The notes below the pieces were generated by a model. That model worked only from the letters and a program-made list of their open reading frames with translations, was not told the origin of the DNA and did not search any database. The position numbers were made by a program, and so were the translations under genes. A DNA stretch of 64,000 bases from JAIVJM01 sp963816985 (lineage in GTDB: Bacteria; Acidobacteriota; Blastocatellia; Pyrinomonadales; Pyrinomonadaceae), in the NCBI GenBank assembly GCA_963816985.1, contig CAWFMF010000004.1, forward strand, positions 3,224,001-3,288,000, in the 5' to 3' direction. Below, in pieces: positions 7,550 through 15,735 of the stretch. Each line of letters opens with the position of its first letter. The first letter of the stretch is position 1.

Positions 7550-8848
7550 GTGCGAGGTACTCTTCTCGACTGGCAAATGTGGGTTTTCTACTTTTTCGCG
7601 GCCCTCGTCCTGCTGCAATCCATCGTCTCTCTGCGCGGCGGCGTGCGCTGGCTCGCCTACTTCCGGCGCGAGCTTGAGGCGAAGCGTCCTCTCTATCTGC
7701 CGTTTGCGTCCGTCGTCGTGCCGTGTCGCGGCCTCGATCAGGGCTTACGCTCGAACTTCACCGCGCTCTTCCGGCAGCACTACCCGGCCTACGAAATCGT
7801 CTTCGTCTCCGACGCCGAGGAAGACCCCGCGCTCGGCGTCGCCGACGAGGTGCGCCGCGAGTTCGAGGGCGAAACGGTCGCGCGCGTCCGCTTCGTCGCA
7901 GCCGGGCGCGCGACCGAGAGCGGGCAGAAGGTGCATAACCTCCGCGCCGCCGTCGTCGAGTGCGACCCCGCGTCCGAGGTCTTCGTCTTCGTGGACACGG
8001 ACGCGCGGCCTTCGCAGGACTGGCTGCGCGCGCTCGTCGCGCCGCTCTCTGACGAGCGCGTCGGCGCGGCCACGGGCTACCGCTGGTTCCTGCCGGTGGT
8101 GGGCGGCTTCGCGTCGCACCTGCGCGCGGTGTGGAACGCATCAATCGCCTCGGCGCTCGGCGCGGAAGGCGCGCGGAATTTCTGCTGGGGCGGCTCGACC
8201 GCCATCCGGCGCGAGACGTTCGAGCGACTGAATATGCTTGAGCGTTGGCGCGGCACGCTCTCGGACGACTTCGCCCTGACGCGCGCACTGCAAGAGGCGA
8301 AGCTGCCCATCCACTTCGTGCCCGCGTGCCTCACCGCCTCGCTCGAAGACTGCGACTTCCGGGGGCTGCTTGAGTTCACCACCCGCCAGCTCAAAATCAC
8401 GCGCGTCTACGCCCCGGCCCTCTGGAAAATCGTCCTCGTCTCGAACCTCCTCTTCGTCATCGTCTTCTACGGCGGCCTCGTGCTCGCCGCCGCCCGCGCC
8501 GCGCTCGGCCTCACGTTCGAGTGGCCGCTCGCGTTCGTCTCGGCAATCTTCCTGCTCGGCACGTGGAAGGCTTTCTTTCGGCTGCGCGCGGCGGCGCTCG
8601 TGCTTGAGGGTTATCACGCGCATCTCCGCGCGGGGCTCTGGGCGCAACTGCTTTTGTGGCCCGTGACGGCGGCGCTCTTCCTCTACAACGCGCTGGCCGC
8701 CGCGCGCTCGCGCCGCATCAGTTGGCGGGGCGTCACTTACGAATTGAAATCGGCGACGGAAACTGCGATTATCAACAACACAACACCGCCGCCCACGGCG
8801 ACACTCGACGACGCCCCCATGACGAACGACGGCAGCCATGTCCAATAA
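7550..8848 (+). CDS. Membrane-associated family 2 glycosyltransferase
   Basis: 432 residues from GTG 7550; ATG 7577 is an in-frame alternative and neither has a strong Shine-Dalgarno. There is an N-terminal membrane helix (about 10-27), then a GT-A fold: VVVPCRG near residue 55, VSDAEED, the metal-binding DTD at about 148, and SDDFALTR at about 238 with RQLKITRVY downstream in the position of the (Q/R)xxRW motif. At least three hydrophobic segments follow (about 290-390). This layout resembles ceramide glucosyltransferase/HpnI-like enzymes that glycosylate lipids on the inner membrane; the acceptor is unknown. It overlaps the next gene by 11 bases, so the two are translationally coupled. Confidence 0.87.
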   Translation: MRGTLLDWQMWVFYFFAALVLLQSIVSLRGGVRWLAYFRRELEAKRPLYLPFASVVVPCRGLDQGLRSNFTALFRQHYPAYEIVFVSDAEEDPALGVADEVRREFEGETVARVRFVAAGRATESGQKVHNLRAAVVECDPASEVFVFVDTDARPSQDWLRALVAPLSDERVGAATGYRWFLPVVGGFASHLRAVWNASIASALGAEGARNFCWGGSTAIRRETFERLNMLERWRGTLSDDFALTRALQEAKLPIHFVPACLTASLEDCDFRGLLEFTTRQLKITRVYAPALWKIVLVSNLLFVIVFYGGLVLAAARAALGLTFEWPLAFVSAIFLLGTWKAFFRLRAAALVLEGYHAHLRAGLWAQLLLWPVTAALFLYNALAAARSRRISWRGVTYELKSATETAIINNTTPPPTATLDDAPMTNDGSHVQ

Positions 8849-9959
8849 GGCCGCACAGCTCTACCAACTCCTGCGCTCGACGCGCCGCGAGCCGCGACTC
8901 GGCACCGTCATCTTCTTCATCACCTCGCGCTGCAACGCCAAATGCGAGACCTGCTTCTATCACGAAGAGCTGAACCGGCCCGGCGACCTGAGCTTCGAGC
9001 AGATAGAGAAAGTCTCGCGGACGATGCCGCCCATCACAGACCTCTGGCTTTCGGGCGGCGAGCCGACGCTCCGGCACGACGCGTCCAAAATCATCCAGAC
9101 CTTCGTTGATAATAACGGCGTCCAGCGCGTCATCATCCCGACCAACGGCCTCGTCAAGCGGCTCGTCTACGACATCGTCGAGCGCGCGCTCGCGGACAAC
9201 CCGGAGCTGCATCTGTATCTCAACGTCGCGCTCGACGGCTACGGCCAGACGCACGACCGCGTGCGCGGCGTCCCCGGCAACTGGGAGAAGACGCTCGCCT
9301 GCATCGAGTCGCTCTATCCGCTCAAGGAGAGGTTCGAGGATCGCTTCCGCCTCAACGTCAACACCGTCGTCTGCGCCGAGAACTACAAGGAGGTCGAATT
9401 CCTCGCCCGCTTCCTCTGGCACAACTTCCGCCTCGACGGTCACTACTTCAACATCATTCGCGGCGAGACGAAGGCGGGCGACTCCATCAAGCAAGTCCCG
9501 GCTGAAGCGTTGACCGAAATCTACTCGATGGCCGCGTCGCTGACCGACGCCTACGGCGCACGGATGTTCGCCTCAGACGACACCGCCACGCGCTTCGTCA
9601 AGCAGGTCGCCTACGTCGGCGCGATTACGACGCACTACCGCACGCAGCACGCCAACTTCGCGCAGCCGAGCGCGTGGCCCTTCCCCTGCACGGCGGGCGA
9701 GACGACCGCCGTCATTGACTATGACGGCGGCGTCCGCGCCTGCGAACTGCGCGAGCGTTTCGCCTCGCTGGCCGACTACGATTACGACTTCGGCGCACTC
9801 TGGGCGGCGAGCGGGCGCGGCGCGGAACTCGGAGCGATTGACGGCGGACGCAGTTGCTGGTGCACGCACGTCTGCTTCATCCACGACTCGATGCGCCACT
9901 CGCGGAAGGCGCTTTTGTGGGGGCTCCCGAAGAATTACGCGACGCGCGGCAGTTGGTGA
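8838..9959 (+). CDS. Radical SAM protein with C-terminal Cys cluster
   Basis: 373 residues. The 4Fe-4S/SAM motif is CNAKCETC (Cys32, 36, 39), followed by LSGGEPTLR, the GGE motif that binds the SAM methionyl amine. The C-terminal part has further cysteines (PFPC, ACEL and CWCTHVC near residues 285-350), like a SPASM or twitch domain binding an auxiliary cluster. It overlaps the glycosyltransferase and probably acts in the same pathway. It is not HpnH-like in its cysteine motif, so a hopanoid role is not supported. Substrate unknown. Confidence 0.88.
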   Translation: MSNKAAQLYQLLRSTRREPRLGTVIFFITSRCNAKCETCFYHEELNRPGDLSFEQIEKVSRTMPPITDLWLSGGEPTLRHDASKIIQTFVDNNGVQRVIIPTNGLVKRLVYDIVERALADNPELHLYLNVALDGYGQTHDRVRGVPGNWEKTLACIESLYPLKERFEDRFRLNVNTVVCAENYKEVEFLARFLWHNFRLDGHYFNIIRGETKAGDSIKQVPAEALTEIYSMAASLTDAYGARMFASDDTATRFVKQVAYVGAITTHYRTQHANFAQPSAWPFPCTAGETTAVIDYDGGVRACELRERFASLADYDYDFGALWAASGRGAELGAIDGGRSCWCTHVCFIHDSMRHSRKALLWGLPKNYATRGSW

Positions 9960-10048
9960 GCGATTGCGTCGAACGCAGGCGACGGGCCTTTCGTTTAACT
10001 TCTTAAAGGCGGACGGGCCGCCGAAGTTTTACGCCGGAGGTTAAAGAG

Positions 10049-10309
10049 ATGAATTTCTTCAAGATCGTCCTCGCGCTGCTCGTGCTCCTGCTCGCCGCGC
10101 TCGGCGTTCTGATGCTCTGGGGCGTCCTCGTCGCCGCCGTCAAAATCATTTTCTACGTCGGCATCATCGCGCTCGTCGGCGCGTTCGCCTACAAGGCGCT
10201 CAAGAAGTCGGAGCCGAGGGCGGAACTCAACCCGTGGCCCGCCGACAGGGAACTGGAGAAGGCCGAGCGTCTTCTCGAAGAGGTCAGGAGCAGGCGGCTC
10301 ACCGATTAG
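10049..10309 (+). CDS. Small membrane protein, two helices
   Basis: 86 residues. GGAGG lies 9 bases before ATG 10049. There are two hydrophobic helices (about 5-25 and 30-48), then a charged cytoplasmic tail with KALKKSE and a predicted helix (RELEKAERLLEEVRSRR). No family is recognised. It precedes the F0 cluster by only 24 bases, so a link to ATP synthase assembly is possible but not shown. Confidence 0.7.
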   Translation: MNFFKIVLALLVLLLAALGVLMLWGVLVAAVKIIFYVGIIALVGAFAYKALKKSEPRAELNPWPADRELEKAERLLEEVRSRRLTD

Positions 10310-10333
10310 GCCGGAGCGCGCGACGACTTTCTT

Positions 10334-10663
10334 TTGACGGAGGTGCGGACAAAGAACTTGGACGACGAGCGGGAAGACCGGGAAGCGGGGCTTGGGGGCG
10401 GCGACTTTGAACGTCAGACGCCGCCGGAGAGCGTCGTCGAGCCGCGGGCGGCGGGCGAGGGCGAAGAGCGGGAGGCGACGCGCAAGGGCAGCATGGCCTA
10501 CGCCGCCGGGCTCACCATCTTCTTCTCGGTGCTCTCCTTCATGGGGCTCGGCTGGGTGCTCGACCGTTGGCTCGGCACGAGCTGGATCATGGTCGCCGGA
10601 ATCGTCCTCGGCGCGGTCGTCGGCTTCTACGAGTTCATCCGCATCATCTCGAAGATCAAGTAG
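10334..10663 (+). CDS. atpZ: AtpZ/AtpI-type F0F1 ATP synthase assembly protein
   Basis: About 109 residues with a hydrophilic acidic N-terminus (1-52) and two membrane helices separated by a short loop (LGWVLDRWLGTSWIMVAGIVLGAVVGFYEFIRI). This matches the AtpZ family (two-helix relative of AtpI; Mg2+/Ca2+ handling or c-ring assembly) commonly found before atpI. The start is uncertain: TTG 10334 gives the longest frame, TTG 10358 is better placed behind GGAGG (10339-10344), and ATG 10493 would leave only the helices. Neighbours atpI, atpB and atpE support the call. Confidence 0.75.
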   Translation: MTEVRTKNLDDEREDREAGLGGGDFERQTPPESVVEPRAAGEGEEREATRKGSMAYAAGLTIFFSVLSFMGLGWVLDRWLGTSWIMVAGIVLGAVVGFYEFIRIISKIK

Positions 10664-10684
10664 AAGGCCCGGCGACCGAGCCGC

Positions 10685-10713
10685 TCGACAGCACGCGTCG
10701 GCCCGTGTAAAAT
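10685..10713 (+). promoter_or_regulatory. Sigma70-type promoter for atpI-atpB-atpE
   Basis: -35 TCGACA (10685-10690), 17-bp spacer, -10 TAAAAT (10708-10713); each box has one mismatch to consensus. Transcription would start near 10720, just before atpI. Confidence 0.6.
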
Positions 10714-10726
10714 CTTCTGTTCCGAG

Positions 10727-11167
10727 ATGAGAGATGTTGTTGACATGACGCACGGTTCCGCGTCCGAAGGGTTAGAGGAAGACCCTTCGGCGATGGAGCG
10801 GCGCATCTTCCGGGGCATGTGTGTGGCGGTCGCGCTCGCCGTCTTAATCAGCGCGCCGCTCGCGCCGTGGAGGGTGACGACGGGGTTGTTGCTGGGCGGG
10901 TTGCTCTCGCTCTTCAACTACCACTGGCTCAGGACTTCCGTCGCGGCGGTCTTCGGGGCCGCGCCGAAGGGTGCGAGACCGAAGATGAGGGCTTCGCGGT
11001 ACGTCCTCCGCTACTTCGTCCTCGCCGTCGCGGTCGTCGCCGCCTATCAGTTCGGCCTCGTCTCGCTCGCGGCCACGCTTCTGGGGATGTGCTCTTTCGT
11101 CGCCGCTTCTTTGGCCGAAGGCTTCAGGCAGTTGTATTTCGCAATCACACGTCGAGAGGAAACCTGA
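10727..11167 (+). CDS. atpI: ATP synthase subunit I
   Basis: 146 residues, with a possible alternative start at ATG 10745. Four hydrophobic segments are visible: two in VAVALAVLISAPLAPW and TTGLLLGGLLSLFNY, and two after residue 88. AtpI proteins help assemble the c-ring of the F0 motor. The LLGGLLSLFNYHWL segment matches the ATP-synthase-I pattern. It ends four bases before atpB. If the promoter at 10685-10713 is used, the leader is very short. Confidence 0.82.
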   Translation: MRDVVDMTHGSASEGLEEDPSAMERRIFRGMCVAVALAVLISAPLAPWRVTTGLLLGGLLSLFNYHWLRTSVAAVFGAAPKGARPKMRASRYVLRYFVLAVAVVAAYQFGLVSLAATLLGMCSFVAASLAEGFRQLYFAITRREET

Positions 11168-11170
11168 TTC

Positions 11171-12103
11171 ATGTTCTGGTTTTTCAGAGAGTCAGCGGCG
11201 GCGGCAGCGGAGGGCGGCGAGCACGCCGCTGCTTCCGGGCATCACACGCCGGCCATCGTCGAGTTCGTCAACCAGTGGATCGGCGAGCCGGTGCACGAGT
11301 TCCAGATGCACTACACGAAGCCGATGTGGGACTCCGTCTTCGGCTGGATTAAGCCGGGGACGAAGGCCGAGGACTTGTTCGGCCCGTACACGGTCGAGAA
11401 CGCCGTCCCGTGGTACACGGTGATGTTCATCCTCGCCGCGATTTTGACGATGGTCGTGGTCTGGATTCTGAAGCCGCGCAAGCTCTCGGAGGACGAGCCG
11501 ACGAATACTCAACTGACGCTCGAAGCGGGCGTCGAGGGGATTCGCAACCTCCTGCTCGACAACGTCGGGCCGCACGGCATCAAGTATTTCCCGGTCATCG
11601 CGACGTTCGGCATCCTGATTCTCATCTCGAATCTGATGGGGCTCATTCCGGGGCTCATGTCGCCGACGGCCTCGACCTCGGTGACGTTCGCGCTCGGCAT
11701 CTCCTCGTTCGTCTACTACAACTACATCGGCATCCGCGAGAACGGTCTCCTGGGACACCTCAAGCATTTCGCGGGGCCGGTCGCGTGGCTCGCCTTTTTG
11801 ATGTTCCCGATTGAGCTGATCAGTAACCTCGTGCGCCCGATGTCGCTCGGCGTCCGACTCTTCGGGAACCTCTTCGGCGACGAGCAGATTCTCGGAACGA
11901 TTTCGGGGCTCGTCCCGTGGGTCGCGCCCGCCATCATCATGCCCCTGAGCCTCTTCGTGGCCTTCATGCAGACCTTCATCTTCGTGCTCCTCTCGATCAT
12001 CTACATCGGCGAGGTCTCGCACCACCACGAAGAAGGACACGGCCATGAGGAAGAGCACGTCCACGAGCACATCAAGGAAGAGGGGCTCGCCGCCGTGCCT
12101 TAA
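11171..12103 (+). CDS. atpB: ATP synthase F0 subunit a
   Basis: 310 residues. Subunit a forms the proton half-channels next to the c-ring. The essential arginine is in MSLGVRLFGNLFGDE (near residue 235), followed by the conserved C-terminal helices. Six or so membrane segments are seen. The N-terminus is extended by about 75 hydrophilic residues before the first helix, and the C-terminus is a His/Glu-rich tail (HHHEEGHGHEEEHVHEH), which could bind metal ions. It lies between atpI and atpE; the F1 genes are absent. Confidence 0.97.
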   Translation: MFWFFRESAAAAAEGGEHAAASGHHTPAIVEFVNQWIGEPVHEFQMHYTKPMWDSVFGWIKPGTKAEDLFGPYTVENAVPWYTVMFILAAILTMVVVWILKPRKLSEDEPTNTQLTLEAGVEGIRNLLLDNVGPHGIKYFPVIATFGILILISNLMGLIPGLMSPTASTSVTFALGISSFVYYNYIGIRENGLLGHLKHFAGPVAWLAFLMFPIELISNLVRPMSLGVRLFGNLFGDEQILGTISGLVPWVAPAIIMPLSLFVAFMQTFIFVLLSIIYIGEVSHHHEEGHGHEEEHVHEHIKEEGLAAVP

Positions 12104-12446
12104 AGCGCGGGCGGTCGGCGTCATTTGAAAAGTTCTGCTTTGAAGTTTTGAATGAGAAACGCGCCCGCCGGGCGGCGCGGGCGAAGCGAGCCCGCGAGAG
12201 AGTCGGGGCGCAAAGTTGTAAGACTAAGACCTTCGGACGGAAGCGTCGAGGGAAGACGAGGGACGGGGAAGAGGCAGGGACGCGCGGACGGTAAGTGTGC
12301 CGACATCGCTGGAGCGCCGTTGTAAGAGGGGCGGCGGATACCGGGTGGGGGCGAAATAATAAAAACCACGCGACTGCTCTTTGGCCCGCCGACGTTCTCC
12401 CGAAGATTCTACCGGCGGAGGGTTCCAAACCACAGGGAGAAGACCC
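12104..12446. other. Non-coding gap between atpB and atpE
   Basis: 343 bases without a credible gene on either strand. It contains a GC-rich self-complementary stretch near 12160-12200. There is no clear terminator, so atpB and atpE may still share a transcript. Confidence 0.5.
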
Positions 12447-12770
12447 ATGAACAAACTCAGAATGGCTTTCTTCGCCGTCGTCGGCGTGCTGATGTCGGCG
12501 GCCCCGGCGCTCGCGCAGGCGGGCGGCACGGTCGCGGCTGACAACGACTTCTCGATCAAGAAGTACGCCGCGCTCGCCGCGGGCTTCGGCTTCGCCATCG
12601 CGGCGGCGCTCGCGGCCATCGGCCAGTCGCGCGTCGCGGCGGCAGCCGCCGAAGGCGTGGCGCGCAATCCCGGCGCGGGCGCTCGCATCCAGACGATGAT
12701 GATTCTCGGCCTCGTCTTCATCGAGACGCTCGTGCTCTTCACGTTCGTCATCGTGTTCGTCAAGCTCTAA
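12447..12770 (+). CDS. atpE: ATP synthase F0 subunit c
   Basis: 107 residues from ATG 12447, with GGGAGA upstream. A signal-like N-terminus (about 1-23, ending ALA) precedes the two-helix hairpin. The loop motif AEGVARNPGA is conserved, and the ion-binding carboxylate is Glu93. Gln60 in the first helix and Thr94 next to the glutamate recall sodium-binding rings, but position 98 is Phe rather than Tyr. A terminator follows, and no atpF, atpH or F1 genes follow. Confidence 0.95.
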   Translation: MNKLRMAFFAVVGVLMSAAPALAQAGGTVAADNDFSIKKYAALAAGFGFAIAAALAAIGQSRVAAAAAEGVARNPGAGARIQTMMILGLVFIETLVLFTFVIVFVKL

Positions 12771-12796
12771 GCCTTCGACGAACACAGAGCCGGAAA

Positions 12797-12843
12797 AACG
12801 GCGGGCGCTTCTTCCTCTCGGACTGAAGCCCCGCCGTTCTTTT
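12797..12843 (+). terminator. Terminator after atpE
   Basis: AACGGCGGG (12797-12805) plus GCTTC pair with GAAGC and CCCGCCGTT (12830-12838), followed by TCTTTT. It closes the F0 cluster, with no F1 genes beyond it. Confidence 0.85.
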
Positions 12844-12874
12844 GTGCTGTTGACCCGACTCGTGCGCTAAAGAC

Positions 12875-12902
12875 TTGCCAGACGCGCAATCTGCGTTAGA
12901 AT
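12875..12902 (+). promoter_or_regulatory. Sigma70-type promoter
   Basis: -35 TTGCCA (12875-12880), 16-bp spacer, -10 TAGAAT (12897-12902). It would start a leader of about 130 bases for the lectin-like gene at 13041. Confidence 0.45.
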
Positions 12903-13040
12903 CTCAGACGCCAAATCTCCCAAGACAGAAGAAGTGCGGATTTTAAGAACTAAGAACGCGGCCCCTTTCGGCTCCCCGCCGTCAACAATCGTTTTGAACC
13001 GAGCCGGAAGACACCACCCACGGCTGATGGAGGAAACATC

Positions 13041-14189
13041 ATGAGGAAAATCATCCTGACCTTAGTGCTGTTGGTGCTCGCGGGCGTCTCAGCCGCGGCT
13101 GACACGCTCTACCTGCGCGACGGGCGCGTCGTGCGTGGTACGGTCGTCGGGTTCATCGGCGGTCGCTTCGCCGTCCGCGTTGCGCCGACCACCTCTACTC
13201 CGCAGACGGGGGACGAGGGCGAGATACAGTTCTTCCGTCCGCGCGACGTTGACCGCGTGGAGATTGACGGGCGCTCGCTCGACGACGCGCGTTTCGAGAC
13301 GCGCAACGTCGAGGTGACGCTCGGCCCGAACTGGATAGACTCCGGCGTTGACGTGCGGCGCGGCGAGCGCGTCTCCGTCAACGCCAGCGGAACCATCGTC
13401 GTCGGTCGCTCGCGCATCACGCCGGGCGGCCTGCGCTCGACCGACCCGAACGCGCCGCTGCCGCGCGCCGCCGAAGGCGTCCTCATCGGGGCCGTCTCCG
13501 ACGACCCGCGCGCGCCCATCGTCGAGATCGGCTTGGGCCGAGAGTTCAACGCCGACCGCGACGGGCGTCTCTACCTGACGGTCAACCGCAGCAACTACAC
13601 CGACGCGCGCGGCTCCTTCACCGCCCGCGTCCGCCGCGAGCGCGACTTCGGCCCCGTGCGCCGCAACGACACCTCTCGCAACAATCAGAACGTCGAGGAA
13701 GAGGACGACAACATCTTCGCGCCCACGCGACCGGCGCGGACGCGACCGCGCGGCCCCGGCGGCTCGACGGGCGAGCCCCTGGGCACTTCGCGCGACGACG
13801 AGCGCGGGCCTCGTGAGTTGACCATTGACGTGCCCGGAAACTCGCAGGGCACGGACACGGGCATTGACCTGCGCGCCGGAGACCGCGTGACGATTTCGGC
13901 GACGGGCACAGTCGTCGCGGGTCAGCGCGCGGGCTCGGTCTCGCCGAACGGTCGGCAGGGCGGTGCGAGCAGCATCCTCGGCAACCCGCGCTACCCGTTC
14001 CCGGCGGCGGGCGCGGGCGCGCTCATCGGCGTGCTCCGCACGACGAGCGGCCAGCAGTCGCAGCCCTTCCTCGTCGGCTCGCAGGTCACCTTCAACGCGC
14101 CCGCCGACGGTCGCCTCTACCTGCTCATCAACGACGACAACTACAGCGACAACAGCGGCAGCTTCAGCGTCAGGATTCAGGTTAACTAA
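13041..14189 (+). CDS. Secreted protein with two PA-IL-lectin-like domains
   Basis: 382 residues with GGAGG before ATG 13041 and a signal peptide at 1-20. Residues about 21-85 form a small beta-rich domain (LYLRDGRVVRGTVVGF). Two copies of a galactophilic-lectin-like (PA-IL/LecA) domain follow, at about 90-200 and 257-380. Both copies contain the pattern GxxVRxGxRVxxxAxGTxV, ALIGV-type and GRLYLxxNxxNYxDxxGSF segments. In LecA the corresponding loop carries the calcium- and sugar-binding Asp/Asn residues, and Asp/Asn are retained here. An Arg/Pro-rich linker joins the domains. It may bind sugars at the cell surface. Confidence 0.78.
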   Translation: MRKIILTLVLLVLAGVSAAADTLYLRDGRVVRGTVVGFIGGRFAVRVAPTTSTPQTGDEGEIQFFRPRDVDRVEIDGRSLDDARFETRNVEVTLGPNWIDSGVDVRRGERVSVNASGTIVVGRSRITPGGLRSTDPNAPLPRAAEGVLIGAVSDDPRAPIVEIGLGREFNADRDGRLYLTVNRSNYTDARGSFTARVRRERDFGPVRRNDTSRNNQNVEEEDDNIFAPTRPARTRPRGPGGSTGEPLGTSRDDERGPRELTIDVPGNSQGTDTGIDLRAGDRVTISATGTVVAGQRAGSVSPNGRQGGASSILGNPRYPFPAAGAGALIGVLRTTSGQQSQPFLVGSQVTFNAPADGRLYLLINDDNYSDNSGSFSVRIQVN

Positions 14190-14196
14190 GAAACAA

Positions 14197-14273
14197 ACAG
14201 TACCGCGAGCGGTCTTTCGGGCGGGTTGAGTGTTGATGATACTCAACCCGCTCGCTACCGCTCGCGGTACTGT
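14197..14273. repeat. CAGTACCG-type inverted repeat, copy 1
   Basis: Right arm 14242-14273 ends in CTACCGCTCGCGGTACTGT. The left arm starts ACAGTACCGCGAGCGGT at 14197 and then diverges before rejoining at GGGTTGAG. It lies between convergent genes and contains the stop codon of the flavoprotein gene on the minus strand. Confidence 0.88.
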
Positions 14274-15640
14274 TTTCTTCTTGCCTTGTGCGCGGCGCGC
14301 AGGATCGGGTCAATCGTCGGCGCGAAGGGCGGGGCGTAGGCGAGGTCGAGGCGTTCGAGGTCGTCGGTTCTGAGCGAGGCGTGGAGCGCGGCGGCGTAGA
14401 CGTCTATGCGCTGCGCGACGCCTTCGCGCCCGGCCATCTGCGCGCCGAGGAGACGTCCGCGACGGTCGGAGACGAGCGCCGTGAAAATCTTCGAGCCGCC
14501 GGGGTAGTAGCCCGCGCGCGAGGCCGTCTCGTCCGTCGTCTCTTCGGCGTCGAAGCCAACCTCGCGCGCCTCTCCGAGCGAGAGCCCGGTGCGCGCCACT
14601 TCGAGGCCGAAGACCTTGACGACGTTCGTGCCGACGACCCCCGCGTAACGCGCTTCGACGCCGAGGACTCCCGCGCCTTCAGCCGCCGCGTTCGCCCCGG
14701 CCACCCAACCCTGTCGGACGGCGGGCTGTCCGAGCGGGAGCCACACGCGCCGACCCGACACGCGGTTGAGCACCTCGCAGCAATCGCCCGCCGCGTAGAC
14801 GCCCGCCGCGCTCGTCCGCTGCCGCTCGTCGGTGATGACAGCGCCGCTTTCGCCAATCTCTAAACCGCTATTGCGCGCCAGCTCGACTTCGGGCCGCACG
14901 CCGACGCCGATTGAAACTATCTCCGCCTCGAACGCACGGCCCGCCTCCGTCAGGACGCGACCGAGGCGACCGCGCGCGCCCTCCTCGAAGGCCACGACCC
15001 GCTCGCCGAAAACTATCTCCACTCCGTTCGCGCGCAACTCATCCGCCACGAGGTCTCGGCCTCGACCGCCGAGCGCGCCCATCACTTCGTCGGACGCCTC
15101 GATGACCGTCGTCTGCAATCCTCGCTCTCGGAACGCCTCGGCCATTTCGAGGCCGATGTAGCCCGCGCCGACGACGACCGCCGTGCGGGGCCGCGCCTCT
15201 TCCAGAAAGCGCATCATCCGCCGCCCGTCGCGCATGTGCCGGAGCACGAAGACGCCTTCGAGTTCGCGCCCCGCGAGCGGCGGGCAGATGGCCGCCGCGC
15301 CCGTCGCGAGGACGACGGAGGTGTAGCCGAACTCCATCTCTTCACCTTTGACGAGTGCGCGGACGAGCGACTTGGCGGGCGAGATTTCCAGCGCCTCTGC
15401 TTCAAGGCGAAGGTCTATCGAGTGCCGCTCGCGGAAGTATTCGGGCGGGTGCGCGTAGAGTTTGTCGAACGAGGCGATGCGGCCCGCGATGACGTAAGGC
15501 AGCCCGCACGCGCCGTATGAGGCGTCGCCCGTCTTCTCCAAGACCGTGATGCTCAACTCCGTCGAGGCGCGACGCGCCTCCATCGCCGCCGCGAGCCCCG
15601 CGGCGACGCCGCCGATGACGACCAGATGCTCTCTCGCCAA
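14255..15640 (-). CDS. CoA-disulfide-reductase-like FAD-dependent oxidoreductase
   Basis: 461 residues. An N-terminal FAD-binding motif (VVIGGVAAGLAAA) is followed by the single active-site cysteine in YGACGLPYVI (about residue 46), a hallmark of CoA-disulfide reductases and NADH oxidases/peroxidases. The NAD(P)H motif VVVGAGYIGLEMAE is at about 156, and a second FAD motif (TSAAGVYAAGDC) at about 275. It likely reduces a disulfide or polysulfide with NAD(P)H in the cytoplasm. Its last residues (QYRER) and TAG stop are encoded by the downstream palindromic repeat, so the original C-terminus may have been different. Confidence 0.88.
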   Translation of the reverse strand: MAREHLVVIGGVAAGLAAAMEARRASTELSITVLEKTGDASYGACGLPYVIAGRIASFDKLYAHPPEYFRERHSIDLRLEAEALEISPAKSLVRALVKGEEMEFGYTSVVLATGAAAICPPLAGRELEGVFVLRHMRDGRRMMRFLEEARPRTAVVVGAGYIGLEMAEAFRERGLQTTVIEASDEVMGALGGRGRDLVADELRANGVEIVFGERVVAFEEGARGRLGRVLTEAGRAFEAEIVSIGVGVRPEVELARNSGLEIGESGAVITDERQRTSAAGVYAAGDCCEVLNRVSGRRVWLPLGQPAVRQGWVAGANAAAEGAGVLGVEARYAGVVGTNVVKVFGLEVARTGLSLGEAREVGFDAEETTDETASRAGYYPGGSKIFTALVSDRRGRLLGAQMAGREGVAQRIDVYAAALHASLRTDDLERLDLAYAPPFAPTIDPILRAAHKARRKQYRER

Positions 15641-15735
15641 AGCCTCGAATGCCCTCCGAAATGTCGTCTCAAAAATCGGTTCAGCTTAAACAGTCGGCGC
15701 GCGGAAGGCAAAGCGCGGGCGACGCGCGCATCGAG

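Noticed and set aside
8838..9959. Assignment of the radical SAM gene as hopanoid enzyme HpnH
   Set aside because: Cys motif spacing fits radical SAM in general, but the sequence around it and the C-terminal Cys cluster do not look like HpnH.
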